A DNA stretch of 64,000 nucleotides from Ischnura elegans. Lineage: Eukaryota > Arthropoda > Insecta > Odonata > Coenagrionidae. Location of the stretch: contig NC_060254.1 of NCBI RefSeq assembly GCF_921293095.1, positions 57,644,069 through 57,708,068 on the forward strand, written 5' to 3'. Made by a program: the position numbers and the translations under genes. Numbering within the stretch: position 1 is the stretch's first letter; every line of letters begins with the position of its first letter. Under the pieces are notes generated by a model that was given only the letters and a program-made list of their open reading frames with translations, made no database searches and was not told where the DNA came from. Positions 12,214 to 23,500 of the stretch are shown piece by piece.

Positions 12214-12397
12214 GGCAGTGCAGTAGGCAGACTTCGTTTTCGCAAATAATCGGCACAGGGCCGAAGAAGCGCTAATTTAATAGACCTTTCTGAAACTGTA
12301 GACAAAAGCACGAATTATTGTGTGAACCAGAGTGCAACTTCGGATATTCTAATATAGGCCGCACGTTAAAATGAATAATTAGTATTCAGTTGAATCG

Positions 12398-12780
12398 CTT
12401 ATACGTGGTTCTTCAAGGGTACATTCCTTTATCTCAGTGAGTATGTAATAATACTATCGTGAGTGAAATAGTTATTCATATGAATTTCCAGCAGAATTTC
12501 CAGCCTCCAGTGATTTTATTTTCAGGCTGAATTTTTTTCTGAACTGGCTATCTTTGAAGTTAACAAGAGCTTGAAATTTACCACAATGTATATTTATCAG
12601 TATTTTTACATATCATTTTGAGTTACACAAGTTTGTCCATTAATTCTACGATCATTCATCTCCCTATGCATATATTTATGTCACAGAATTATAATTTCAT
12701 TGTTTGCAGGGCATTCATATGAATAACTATTTCTCTCGCGACAGTATTATTACATACTCACTGAAGAACCACGTTTAAAG
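12398..12780. mobile_element. Long-TIR miniature element
   Basis: The left arm (12403-12486) carries acgtggttcttca, then cagtgagtatgtaataatac, then gttattcatatgaat. The right arm (12713-12774) is the reverse complement in the same order. The left arm alone has about 20 extra bases between ttcaa and cagtgag. The centre is AT-rich and non-coding. No clear target duplication was found. Confidence 0.7.
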
Positions 12781-14330
12781 GGTTTTGCGAGTATTTTATT
12801 TTGCTTTGATCGGTCAATTTATGAGCTTAAAAATAGCGTTTGAATTTTACTTTATCGTAATTAGAACAGGAGTTACAGACATTAGCATTCACTAGAGTTA
12901 GTTATTTTCTTAGGAATAGGATACATTTTGTATTGCTAATACCACGGGCAATATTCATTGCTGAAATCTGAATATTGAAATCATTATATGTGTTCATCAT
13001 ACTCAGGACCGGATTTTCCTATAGGCTAACTAGCCGTCAGCCTATGACCTCAAGAACAAGAGGGGACTACATTCAAATTGTTGGCTAAATTAAAATAACT
13101 CTATAATAAATGCAGTGAACACTAAAACACTGAACCCGAAAACAATGAGAAATTCTATGCATAAATAAACGTAAAAATCATTTGTTAAGATCAACGCGTT
13201 GGCTCATTGGGTCTGTTCGTTTGTCTATGCTAGATTACAGCAAAGTATAATTCATAGGTTTATTGATTGGTATGACAAATATAGACATGGATTACACAAC
13301 TAAGCTCTGGTTAGTTCTTACATTTAAAGTGCATAATGCAGTGCTGGAAGGAAAGAAAAAAATGAATTAGCATGAATGAATGAATGAAAAATGATGAAAA
13401 AATGAATTTATGAACATGAAAAAAAATCAATTAGCAGAAAAGCAATCGTATTCAAATATGTGAGGTTGAAAATAGTGCAATGAAGAAACGAAAATTTAAG
13501 AGTTACAAAAGTGCAATTTCAAAATAATTCATGAATTCAAAGAAGAAAAGAAAAAATTGAGAAACATTTGAAAGAGTAACATCTTTTAGCAATGAAAATA
13601 TAAAAGAAATAACAAATGAAAACATTCAAGATTGCGCAACATCTTTTACCAATTTTTCAAAAATGTTCACTCCCTTGGGATCGGAGCCAGTGTTTAAATT
13701 TATCCAGAAAGAAAGTCATACAATTTTGACTCAATAGCTCAACCTGGAGCAACAGAACAATGCCATTTCAAGGGAAGTGTATGTACACTAATGTCCATAA
13801 GTTGTGCATAAGTTACGAACAAGCAGGGGGGACAGGAAATAGACCGCAAACCGCTTGACACAATCATCTATCAACCTTACGTGATTGCTCTGCATAGGAA
13901 AGGAGTATTCACTGCTTTTAGTAGTGGCGTAGGTGCAAGGTAAACACGGCCAGTGCCTGAACCCCATATTCCCTCAGTCGTGAATATTTTGCAGTGGAAG
14001 ACATTGCCAAGTTTTGTAAATTGTTGTCAAAGGTGTACCTTAGCTGTCAGAACCTTTCTGACACTGTTTTTTTTTCACAATTTGAGTGACATTTGGTGTG
14101 CGATTCATCTTCCGTTTGTTCAGCAATCCGTCGGATATTCCTATCAGGCGGTATGGTATCGTTTAGTGATCATTCTTAACTTTTGGACACTAGTGTATTT
14201 TTAAGGCTTCACTTTTGGGAAAATTGGCATGGGATTACTCAAATCTGCCATTGGATTCCGGGTTCGCGAGTCTCGCCAATTTTTTTTGTGTGGACAGGTG
14301 AGTGCTTGTATACAAGACGCTCTCCCCCAC
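12781..14330. other. Upstream of gene 1; no gene, short transposon end and A-rich tract
   Basis: caggaccggattttcc at about 13005 looks like one end of a transposon whose other end is missing. A similar end in the opposite sense (aatccggccctggg) sits near 41715. 13370-13640 is A-rich with aatgaatgaatgaatg iteration. Confidence 0.35.
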
Positions 14331-14460
14331 CCACTATCACTCCGCCCCCTCCCACCTCCCCCTCACGCCCCTTTTTCCCCACCCACATTGTGGCCCGCCC
14401 TGGCGTAGGCCATAGTCACCTTGAGAGGCGGATACCACGCCCACCTCTCGCGGACCAGAG

Positions 14461-14467
14461 TATAAAA
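14461..14467 (+). promoter_or_regulatory. TATA box of gene 1
   Basis: TATAAAA stands 71 bp before the start codon. An initiator-like atcactt about 30 bp downstream puts the transcription start near 14494 and gives a 5' UTR of about 38 nt. The 130 bp upstream are C-rich and include accacgcccacctc. Both spacing and context are those of a focused insect core promoter. Confidence 0.8.
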
Positions 14468-14531
14468 TGGGCCGCAGACTTTGGAAGAGCATCACTTCGA
14501 CAGGGAAACCGAAAGAAGAACTCTCTCAACC

Positions 14532-16004
14532 ATGTACAAGCTGGTAAGTGAGCCATTTTTCTTCTCGGACCAAGTCTTTGACTTTGGGATCCAATCATTT
14601 CTGGCCCAACTAGACTCAAGCCTCATCTTAAGGGCTAGTGGAGCACTTGTGACTCTGAATAGCAAAGTTTTTCATAACGATAGCTTATTTGTTCAGCAGA
14701 AGTTGTTCAATTCCGACTTATTCCCGTATTTGAAGGCACTTTTGTGGTATTGAAGATAGCTAGACAGCTGGCAGTCAACTTGAAATCAAGAGAGGGGAAG
14801 TAAATTTTCCAAAGCCTGAAAGATCCCTAGCAATTTCTTCAGATACTTTTCTCTGTTTGTGTCCCGATAACATGATTTAGCATGAAATAAGTCTTTAAAG
14901 CCCATTTTCATAAGAGGGTTTAGGTTCTTAAGAGAATTTATCCATGCTTCTCGATCAGTTGTATTTTGTCTTCTAAGGCGGCTTATTGCTCATTTATAAC
15001 TTAAATCACTATTCTATATAATTAAACAATTTTACAACCGTCCTTTTTCAAAATTTTCTCGACTGTATCAAAATTACTCTCTAAGTGATTCAGCCCTGAG
15101 TTTAGTTTGCACAGGTGATGGTAGATCTCTTCCCCTGCTGAGCCAGAGTCGTCTCTATTTCGTACATTCAGGGTAGTGAGGCCATTTCCTTTTCCTCCTC
15201 GCACTTCGAGGATTTAGTCCTACGATACCTGAGGGCTTCACCCGTGATCTGAACCTGGGGCGCTTTGATCAGCATTTAATTACTCTACCCACTAAGCTAC
15301 CATGTTCCTATGTCTTTCAAGAATATAGTCCACGAAAATGGAGATGAAAATTTTTCAAATTCAATATATAGGCAAACGTTTCCCAGGGACTACTTTATAT
15401 AACCAGAAAAAATGACTGTTTCTCGCGATTATTTTCCACTATGGCTCGAGTAATGGACATATCCCTTTTTCCATCACTCAGTACGTCCCTTCTCCTCAGC
15501 TGAAAGTATTACTGGCACCGTCTTTCAACCGATCAGAAAACACGGTCGCTTAAAGAGACTGTATCGCCACGCTTGGTTTTCAATTGAACGACAGTTGTAA
15601 ATATGGGAAGTGACGGAATAAGCGTTGGAAAGAGGGAAACGATTCAGAAAATGATAAGTTGAGCGATTATTTCTTTGTTCTATGAAAAGCTATCGTTTGA
15701 GCTATCATTCTGATGGACGGAAATAATCATTGTATGATTCAGGCTTTGTATATACATGTATAATCTCCGAAAAATTGCTCTTGACATGAGAGTACTCATT
15801 TCTCTTGTCCTTCTACAGGCTCTTCTCCTGCTGGTGGCCGTTCTGGCCGTAGCTTCTGCTCAGCTGCTCGTCAACCCATACACCACCACATACGGACTCA
15901 GGACTGGCTACTCCCCATACGTCAATGCCTACTCCGCACCCGTTGTCCGCGCCGGATACGGAGCCTATCCCTATGCCTACGGAGCCGCCCTCCGCTACTA
16001 CTAA
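14532..16004 (+). CDS. Gene 1: small secreted Tyr/Pro/Ala-rich peptide (cuticle- or Nplp4-like)
   Basis: Two coding exons, 14532-14543 (MYKL) and 15819-16004, encode about 65 residues. The start is chosen because ATG lies 38 nt past the initiator and its exon ends at a good donor (CTG|GTAAGT). The acceptor is ttctacag|GCT, phase 0. The intron is 1275 bp. Residues 1 to about 18 form a signal peptide (Leu/Val/Ala core, ending AVASA), so the product should be secreted. The mature part, about 47 residues, starts QLLVNPY and is dominated by Tyr, Pro, Ala and Gly (SPYVNAYSAP, YGAYPYAYGAA), ending RYY. There are no cysteines and no Rebers-Riddiford cuticle consensus. Short Y/P-rich secreted proteins with a first coding exon of only a few codons are usual among insect cuticle and neuropeptide-like-4 genes. 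An unspliced reading from an ATG at 15756 would add a poor leader and is less likely. Function beyond secretion is inferred. Confidence 0.82.
14544..15818 (+). other. Intron 1 of gene 1
   Basis: GT-AG intron (GTAAGT donor, ttctacag acceptor). It holds a tRNA-like repeat at 15238-15308 and otherwise no recognisable feature. A 90-codon frame starting at 14481 runs through the donor and is an artefact. Confidence 0.75.
15238..15308 (-). repeat. tRNA-like repeat in intron 1 of gene 1
   Basis: On the minus strand, tagcttagtgggtagagtaa (A-box-like) precedes ccaggttcagatcac (B-box-like). The spacing suits a tRNA-derived SINE head, but the stems are not complete enough for a tRNA gene. Confidence 0.5.
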
Positions 16005-16063
16005 GTCCAACGCACCTGACCACGAATGAGGCTACCACACAATTCTCTCCCAGCATTCCCATG
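16005..16063 (+). other. Gene 1 3' UTR part 1 with likely splice donor
   Basis: The TAA stop at 16002-16004 is followed 59 nt later by ATG|GTGAGT, a strong donor. This suggests that the 3' UTR is spliced to 17493. Stop and donor are a little over 50 nt apart, near the usual limit at which downstream introns trigger decay. Confidence 0.55.
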
Positions 16064-16089
16064 GTGAGTAATTCAGTCATTAATATTTC

Positions 16090-16670
16090 AAGAGAGGATC
16101 CTCAAGTCGGCCTCTAAGTGTGCTGTCAACCAGCGCACATTTAAATGGGTTTACAAAAGTCGCCACCTGCGTCGCTGACGGACAAAGTGATCCGAGTTTA
16201 ACGGGGAAATAAGGTATAATTTGGGGTGCCAACCGAAATTTATATTCATGATGATACTATCTATCAAATTCATAAAAAGCTTCATGCTACTCCTCGCAAT
16301 TAGAATCATTGCACTGCAATATATTGGAAAAAGTGGATCGCATTGCAATCATCGTGGAAATTTTTTTTTACAAAAGTCGCAAATCGCGTCGCTGAATCCA
16401 AATTTCATGGAAAAAGAGCTATAATCATGGCTATTAACAAAATTTATATTACTAATGCTGTGATGTATCAAGTTCAAGACTTTCAAATGTTCAAATATAC
16501 ATCGTTGCCCTCTGTGCATTTAAATGGGTTCATATAAGTCGCCACTCGTGTCGCCGACGGAAGAGCAATCAGGATTTCATTGGTAAAAAGCTCAACATAG
16601 GGCTCTTAACTGGCTTTAATATTCATAATGATGTAATCTATCGGTGTCATAACCTCTCCATGCAAACACT
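16090..16670 (+). repeat. Three adjoining R1 repeat copies inside gene 1 intron 2
   Basis: The landmark cgccac-tgcgtcgctgacgg recurs near 16160, in a decayed form near 16375 (cgcaaatcgcgtcgctga), and near 16540 (cgccactcgtgtcgccgacg). Each is followed by the segment with gatgtaatctatc-like ends. The first copy is the most complete, the other two are shorter. Confidence 0.7.
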
Positions 16671-17492
16671 ATGTTGCAAATACTTAATGGTAAATATTGA
16701 GAATAATGGGCCGGTCCACACTCGTCTAACTTTAAGTAGTGGACATTTTTCAAAACGATTTCAGTGCATCTTAAACGCAATTGGCAGCATAGCATCTACG
16801 GGTGGGATTGTGACCTCTTTGAATTCAGAGTACGGGAGTCGGGAATTTGATTGATCTGCTCTTATGCTGTTTAGTGCGTTTTCGTCCTTCCAGGATGCTC
16901 TTGAAATGAGTAATGTTCTTCTTAGTTAAATCCGTGACGGGAGGATTGAAACTGAATCGTTGACGCTGGCTCTTGAGTGATTGCGAAATTCTCCTACAAA
17001 TGGCGCAACATTGAACCATTGTGATCACCACGCCGCCACTTTGGAACTAAAAACGTCGAATGTGTTAGTTTAAGCCTCGGTTAAAATACAAACAAGAGCA
17101 CATACATACAAGAGGCTGGTTAATGGCTAAAAGCCGAGTCCAACATTAGGACAACTGTCATTTCATTTTGGGAAATGTAACAGTTAGGAGAGTTAATAGA
17201 TTATATTAAATTTATAATACTTTTCATTCTTTCTTGGCAGCAAACTTAAATTTGTCCGCTAAGTTGTCCTCTACGGACGAGTCTCGTCAATACCTAAAAT
17301 AGAGTCATGCTTTGTTTGCGTAAGTGACGAAAGTAAGTGTCACCAAATCTAAAGAATCTTATTTAGGGTAGAATAGTGCGTGCGAATGTAATTTAATACA
17401 ACGTCTATGCAATTTTCATCTATGTTTAAAAAGTTTTTGTGATAAAGTAATATTACAAAAATTATTAATGGTTTTTTTCTTTTCATTTGCAG
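16671..17492 (+). other. Rest of gene 1 intron 2; no other gene
   Basis: AT-rich. A 68-codon minus-strand frame at 16825-17031 has no supporting signal. The region ends in a pyrimidine tract and ttttcatttgcag acceptor. Confidence 0.45.
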
Positions 17493-17580
17493 TTGGTTCC
17501 AGTTTGATTTCGGCCATGCATTACATTTGAAAATTTAAATTTCTGTATTTTGGTAAATAAAAATCTCTTGTATTTTTACA
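17493..17580 (+). terminator. Probable terminal 3' UTR exon and polyA signal of gene 1
   Basis: A strong acceptor (gtttttttcttttcatttgcag) opens a short non-coding exon. AATAAA stands at 17556-17561, followed by a T-rich downstream stretch. Together with the donor at 16064 this gives a complete three-exon gene. It is inferred from signals only. Confidence 0.55.
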
Positions 17581-17952
17581 ATCAATGTTTAATCATTCAA
17601 ATCATTTTCCTTGCCCCACCGAATACCTTACTTACACTTACCTTAGCTTTAAAGACGCCATGTAACATTTATAACGAAATAATGCTGCGATTTCAATCTG
17701 GTTCAGAATTGATCTTTTAGGGAGTCAAAATTAAATTATGAGTTTTCAATGAGAGTAAATTGTAAGCTATGATCGAAATTGTGAGGTATTGCAAATATTT
17801 CTGGATATATTAAGGCACAAAAGCATAATAAAGTTCCATAGCATAATCACAAGAGCAAAATAATTACAACTCATCTGAGTTGAGTTCTGACATACGCATG
17901 AGTTCCAAGACGGACAATATATTCAGTGAATAACAGCAGAATTACATAAATA

Positions 17953-17990
17953 CTGATGACGACAAACGAGTCTGTATTCGAAACGTTATG
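17953..17990 (+). ncRNA. Degenerate hammerhead-like motif (Penelope-type repeat)
   Basis: CTGATGA (17953-17959) is followed after 20 nt by GAAAC (17980-17984). The intervening helix is poorly paired. Core order and spacing match the better motifs at 57.2 kb and 31.0 kb. Probably an old terminal-repeat fragment, not active. Confidence 0.35.
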
Positions 17991-19001
17991 GGATATGAAG
18001 TGATTCAATCGGTGAGATACCTGATAACATGTCACTTAAACACTTTAAATGCTCAATATTTATTGAATAAAAACGGTTTTGTCCACTTACGGCAATGTTT
18101 TGTATCCCAGTTCGTGCTTTTAACTGCACGTTACCACTCATCCTGTTCTTCTAAACAGCCATTGCATTAAACCTATTCATTAATAACAAACCCTCCAAGA
18201 TAATACATTATAAATGTACGTGAACGTTCATCTCATTCTCATAAAAAATTACTTTCAAGTGAAAAAACGCTCAATGCTCTAAACTTGAGTTTAGAGCGGA
18301 TTTTGAGAATTTTTTGTTTGCCGCTGTGATTTAAATGTTGGCTTGCTAACCATGTCTCATTCCTCAAAGGCATTTCATATGGTCCAAAGAAGCACTTGAG
18401 TAAAATACGCGTAGGAGGTATGAAAAACCCTCTTTCATTTGGATCTAAGAAACGTTCAAGAGAGGGAACTAGAACAAAATGTCAGCAAATTCACGACAGT
18501 ACATTTCTTGCGTAGACGTCTTTGCGTCCCTAAATTTATGCTGCGGATGAAGTTAACGAAAAGACTTCAGATGAAATTATATATTTGGAAGTTACCATAA
18601 CTGAAAATCTATCGTGAGGAACCCCAGAAAGAAATGTTTGTGGCTGAACATTGTTGCTGCAAGTCCACGGAGAGTTCATTGTCTAGAGTGATACGAGAAC
18701 ATCATCTTAAAAACACACTTTATTACCTGGTCCTATAGAAACAATAATATAATAGATATGTTTTATAGATAAGTAACGGATAAATATCGAAGATAGTTTC
18801 TACTTAAGTAACCATAGAATTTCATATATGCTAGGTGGAACTCAGACATTCAAATCAAATCGTACATTACATGCACAAACATGTATTTAATTCTTATTTG
18901 TCTTTCTTGTATTCTCTTAGAGTTAAAAGTCTGGTTACTAAATCGTCCCTCCCTACGCCTATCGAAGTAGTTTGTGGAGTAGTGTTAGGGTAGCCTTTTA
19001 A

Positions 19002-19299
19002 CACATCTTGGTTCGGCACCCCTTGCATTTGAACATCCCTGGCGGCCGGCCACTTTTAACATTTTTACTGGGCCGGCACAACTTTACATTTTCACAACTC
19101 ATGAACTCACACAACTCACGAACTAATGCACATTTTTAAAAAATTTCTTAAATGCATATTTTTGCAAGAGTAAGAACTATATCCAATTATTTTAAAATAA
19201 ATCCGTAGAAAGCCACTGATTTAAATGCAAAAACACGTGACCGGACCACTACCGCTGGAGTCGAAAAGACGTACTTTTACGTAAGCGGACCATCGAGTG
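19002..19299. mobile_element. TTAA-site element inserted in the mariner terminal repeat
   Basis: It is flanked by TTAA at 18998-19001 and 19300-19303. Its ends are CACATCTTGGTTCGG and CGGACCATCGAGTG, imperfect inverted repeats (CAC..GATGGTCCG type). Excising it with one TTAA restores continuity of the mariner inverted repeat. No coding capacity. piggyBac-like by site choice. Confidence 0.8.
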
Positions 19300-19389
19300 T
19301 TAAGTGTCGGGAATGGAGAAAAATACAAGTGGTACAATAACGCAATTTTTTATTGTTTTTAAAAGTAATGTCCACGATAGTCAATGCAC

Positions 19390-20431
19390 TTTTGTATTCC
19401 ATGGAATCAGTCGTTATAACATTTATTCGATTCCGAAGTAGGGGTAGTCAAAATGGCTGTTTTGTAGGCATCAACCGCTTCTTCAGACGTCTGGAAGAGC
19501 TTTCCTCGTATCATATTCATGATTCTGGGGATGTGAAAAAATCATTGGGGCTTAAGTCCGGGCTGTATTAAGGATGATCAAGAATTTAGACGTTTTTCTG
19601 TTCCAAAAACGACTTTATGACTCGAGCGGTGCGTGAGCTTCCATTGTCATGATGGAGCGTAATGCGTCAATTTGGGTTATCTTTCCGGAGCTCGGCGATC
19701 ACTGCAGGCAAGCAAATGGTCGTATAACATTGATCATTAACTTACCTTTGATTTTCTAGAGCAATCGTCGCTACATGTCCTGATTTGGCTACGAACGATG
19801 CGAGCATTTTCTTGGAAACGCTGCGAGAGCGAATAACTTTTGTCGGTTTGAGCTCACTTAGGAAGACCCATACTGAAGATTGGCGTTTTGATTCAGGCTC
19901 GTATCTGTAGATCCACGATTCATCACCACTTACGATGCTGTGGACATGCTTTGATGCTTCTGTGTTGACTCGTTGTAGGGTGTTTCGACACCATTTAACT
20001 CTAGCTGCTTTCTGTTCTTCTGTGAGGAGGTGCGGTATCGAGCGGGAAACCAATTTTTTAACACCTAACTCTTCTTGTAAGATCCTTTGAACTGAGGTCG
20101 CTGAGATATCCAATGATACCAGAATCACACGTTATGTAACATGACGATCTTCCATAATCATGTTACGTACAGCATTCACGTTTTTTTTAGTGACGGCGGT
20201 TTTTGGTAACCCTTCACGCAGTTCCTCACTGAGGCTAGAGCGTCCTCGCTGAAACTGTACATACCAGCGATAAGCGGTCGTCTTTGATGGTGCTTCTTCG
20301 CAAAAAACAACAAAAAACACAGTAAAGCATTCTTTCTGGGTGAGGCTTCGTCGAAAGTCATAGAAAATTATGGCGCGGTACTGTTCATGACTTGATTTCA
20401 TCTCGTACAGCGACTTGGGAAACGTTGACAC
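19390..20431 (-). pseudogene. mariner transposase pseudogene
   Basis: Cut-and-paste transposase of the mariner family, transcribed on the minus strand. The N-terminal helix-turn-helix half is visible (EQYRAIIFYDFRRSLTQKE, then APSKTTAYRWYVQFQRGRSS). The catalytic half follows, with all three acidic positions discernible: VSGDESWIY, LHHDNGSS, and YSPDLSPNDF, consistent with a D,D34D triad. At least two in-frame stops break it, one after EDRHVT and one after LENQR, with more damage toward the C-terminus. The length would suit the usual 340-350 residues, so it decayed by point changes rather than by large deletion. It is non-functional as it stands. Confidence 0.9.
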
Positions 20432-20569
20432 GCCACCGTTTTAGAACTATCAGGCCAATCCTAATGAAACTTTGCATGGGCATTAACCAACTCAAAAAGT
20501 TGTTTATAAACACCTGTTGCTAGGTGATATGGAACGTTCTATTCCCGGCACTTAAAAGGCTACCCTGGT

Positions 20570-23500
20570 GCGTAGGTGAAATTGTGAATTAAATGATTCA
20601 TTAATGAAGAATAAACCTAAGATTTTCTTTGGATATAAAATTCATTAAAATGTACTTCAATTGCACCACTCTTCAACTTTATCGCTATCTCTGGCTTGCA
20701 AGCGTCCGAAATCTTGCCCCTCGTTTTCATGGTGCTCTTTGGTTGACTGAAATCCGATAATCCGTGGTCACAAGAAGTAATTGAGCAAAGCCGGCCAGCA
20801 AATCGATGGAAATTGAGGACAGAGTAAACACTCTAAAAAAGTGAGTTCATTCAACCCAATTGCACACCAAATTGCCAGCTCGTTGGTCGTGCAAACATAA
20901 TATTCATAATTTTTTAAAATGAAATGCACTGATATATTTAGAAACATGTACTTAGTATTACTATGGTAGGTAGGGATTAAAAAATATTTTCGATAAGAAT
21001 TGCTTATTCATTTACAAAAAATAATATCAACAATTATTAGGTTATGAGGATTATAAATTCATAACTTCACCAAGAGTGCGCAGATGAGTTTCTCTCAAGA
21101 ATATTTTAATCATTAGAAGAAATTAAAATCGTACATTATTTTTCCATTAGTGTTTTGTCTTAAGGAGCATTTCAAAACGGGTGCAAGAATAAAAAATGAG
21201 TTAATGGTGGACCAGATTTTTGGATCAACTCTTATAATTACAAGTGTACTAACGTATGTAGGACGCCTAAGTTTTTATTTCATGAGGTAAATATAATCCA
21301 TTAACATCATTTAGCACAAACTTATTGGCATTGGACACAAAGGATTGAAAAATAATTTTTTATCTATTAACTGAACGGATAAGATATCGGTCTTTATGAT
21401 AAGAGGTCAGGAATTGATAAATTTATTTGAAATACGGTTCTCCTCATGATACCTCCTTGTTTTTATATGAAATTCATTTTACATTGCCATTATTTTGCTC
21501 CAGTTTGTTTTAATTTTGCATTCAAATATTGATTGAGTCACTATTTTATTGACCGAAAATTTAAAATTCCAAAATAAATTACAGCCAAAAATCTAGTTAC
21601 TTATATGTCAGTGTAAACAGAATCTGATTTAATAACTTCTACAAAATTTATTGACAATACTTATAGAGACATACATTGTTTCTGTTGATTATGGTACATG
21701 CTATTGTCTTTTGCCCCTATATACGTCTATCAATACACTATAATGAATGATTTTTGGATTTTCTTTGTGTCTATCTGTAATACTTTACCTCATACTGAAA
21801 GATCTCATTGTCAGTGTGTTCACAAGCACGTCCTAAGAGGAAACTTAATTTTTAGCGGTCAAAATTTATATCCTAACGTTTCTGCGACCCACATTCTATT
21901 AAAGTGTTGCGTGTTGCATACTGCTTCATCAAGGAGATGCACTTCGCGCTTCAAGACGCTTTCAAATAAAAATCGTGTTTGCCGCTATCCTTTATATCTA
22001 TGTAAGCTATTTAAAATAAAGGAAAATTTTATCCCAAAACACTTAAATTTGAACAAACATGAATACATGTCTAAAAACATTTCCTGGTGCATAAAATTTT
22101 CTTCTGCTGAAAGACAATAATTTATTTGTCAACATTTGCTATGTTTTACATTTTATTTATTTTAAAATACCATTTTGAAAAAGATGTTGGTAAATGCAAA
22201 TTTATTTCAAAGTGTTGCATTATTTTATAAGTATTTAGTACTATATTATTTTCCCAGATAACTCATAGAGCATTCTTATCGTATTCACTGCATTTCTCAC
22301 TTAGATTTTCCTCCAACGAGACATTTCTTCCTTCAGCGACGCTAATTATTCCGCCACGTATGTCTGAGTACTTATCTCACCAAACTGATGTTTTTATAAA
22401 ACTCGAGCACTTCCTCTTTTTAGGCTCGGCGCCAAAAACAAATGAAAGGCGACGAGCGGTTAAGAGCATCAGAGAAAACGCGTTATGAGAGGTCTATAAT
22501 TACAGGGATGATAAAAAGGAAAAAAAAAGCGTCAAAGGGAAAATAAATATCAGAGGGGAAAACGTTGGCGTGGATGCTGGAGGCGGCGGCATGAGACGAA
22601 ATGACAATATAAATGCAGATGTGGAAATATTAAGAGACCCATCTCTGCTGGTCGGCCATCAGACGCCAAACCCGGCATTTGCTTTAATTTAAAAAAATAG
22701 ATTGAAAAAAGAATTAGTAAAATTGGAAAACAGAAATAGAGATAACTAAGACATGGGTTAAAAAAACACTTCAATGATATACTGAGAGTGAGTCATTTTG
22801 AAATAAAAATTGTATTTACCGCAGTAATTTTTTGCATAAGTGACTTAACATTAAGACAAATTTTATCCCAAACACTTCAAAGTGAACAAACATTTCGAAA
22901 GGTATTTCATGTTTTTTTTAAATTTTCTATAGCTGAAAAAGAAATTCTACCAGCAGATGCACATTTTCCTTTATTTTAAATTACAAATTTGAAATTAAAT
23001 CGAAACTTGAAGCTTGTACGTAGTGGAAGGGAATATTATCAATAACAGGCACTTTTTTATTTCCACAACGTATTTAAATAATTTTTTTAAATATATTAAG
23101 AGATGTAAAAAAATGTCCGTTATTTATAATACAAATTTGAAGATTACAACAAAATTACCTAAAAGTAAAAAATATACTAAATAGCATAATGTAAAATAAA
23201 TATAAAAATAATCGAAGTAAAAAATAGATTTCTCATAATTGTACAAAGTTACCAACAAGTTGCACCATTTAATTTGTCGTAAATCTAGTCGCTTTCCGGC
23301 GCCATTTTGTCGTTTACTGTTATTTCCTCCTAATTTAAAGAGTGCCAAACTCGCTCGCTTGTAGCGTGCATTTTATTTTGCCTTCAGTCAAACTGGAAAG
23401 TTAAGAGCATAGAAATGTAATTGGTTTTGAGCTCTCGTCCCGGCTGCGGAAGGTTTTGAGCCAACATGAGATCACGTGATTGTTAACAAACGTCATGGCG

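Larger units (their letters stand above)
18987..20566 (-). mobile_element. mariner-family DNA transposon, decayed
   Basis: Terminal inverted repeats AGGGTAGCCTTTTAA (left) and TTAAAAGGCTACCCT (right) bound about 1.58 kb. The element contains a minus-strand transposase pseudogene (19390-20431) and a 298-bp TTAA-type insertion near the left end. After removing that insertion the inverted repeats extend to aagtgccgggaataga on both sides. The TA target duplication is no longer clear (tta on the left, tgg on the right). Confidence 0.88.

Noticed and set aside
15756-15818. Upstream in-frame extension of gene 1 exon 2 (start at 15756)
   Set aside because: The segment lies before a strong acceptor, has no promoter, and would spoil the signal peptide; the TATA-linked exon at 14532 is a better start.
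21698-22120. 140-codon open frame on the plus strand
   Set aside because: AT-rich region, codon use not coding-like, no motif, no neighbouring splice or promoter signal.
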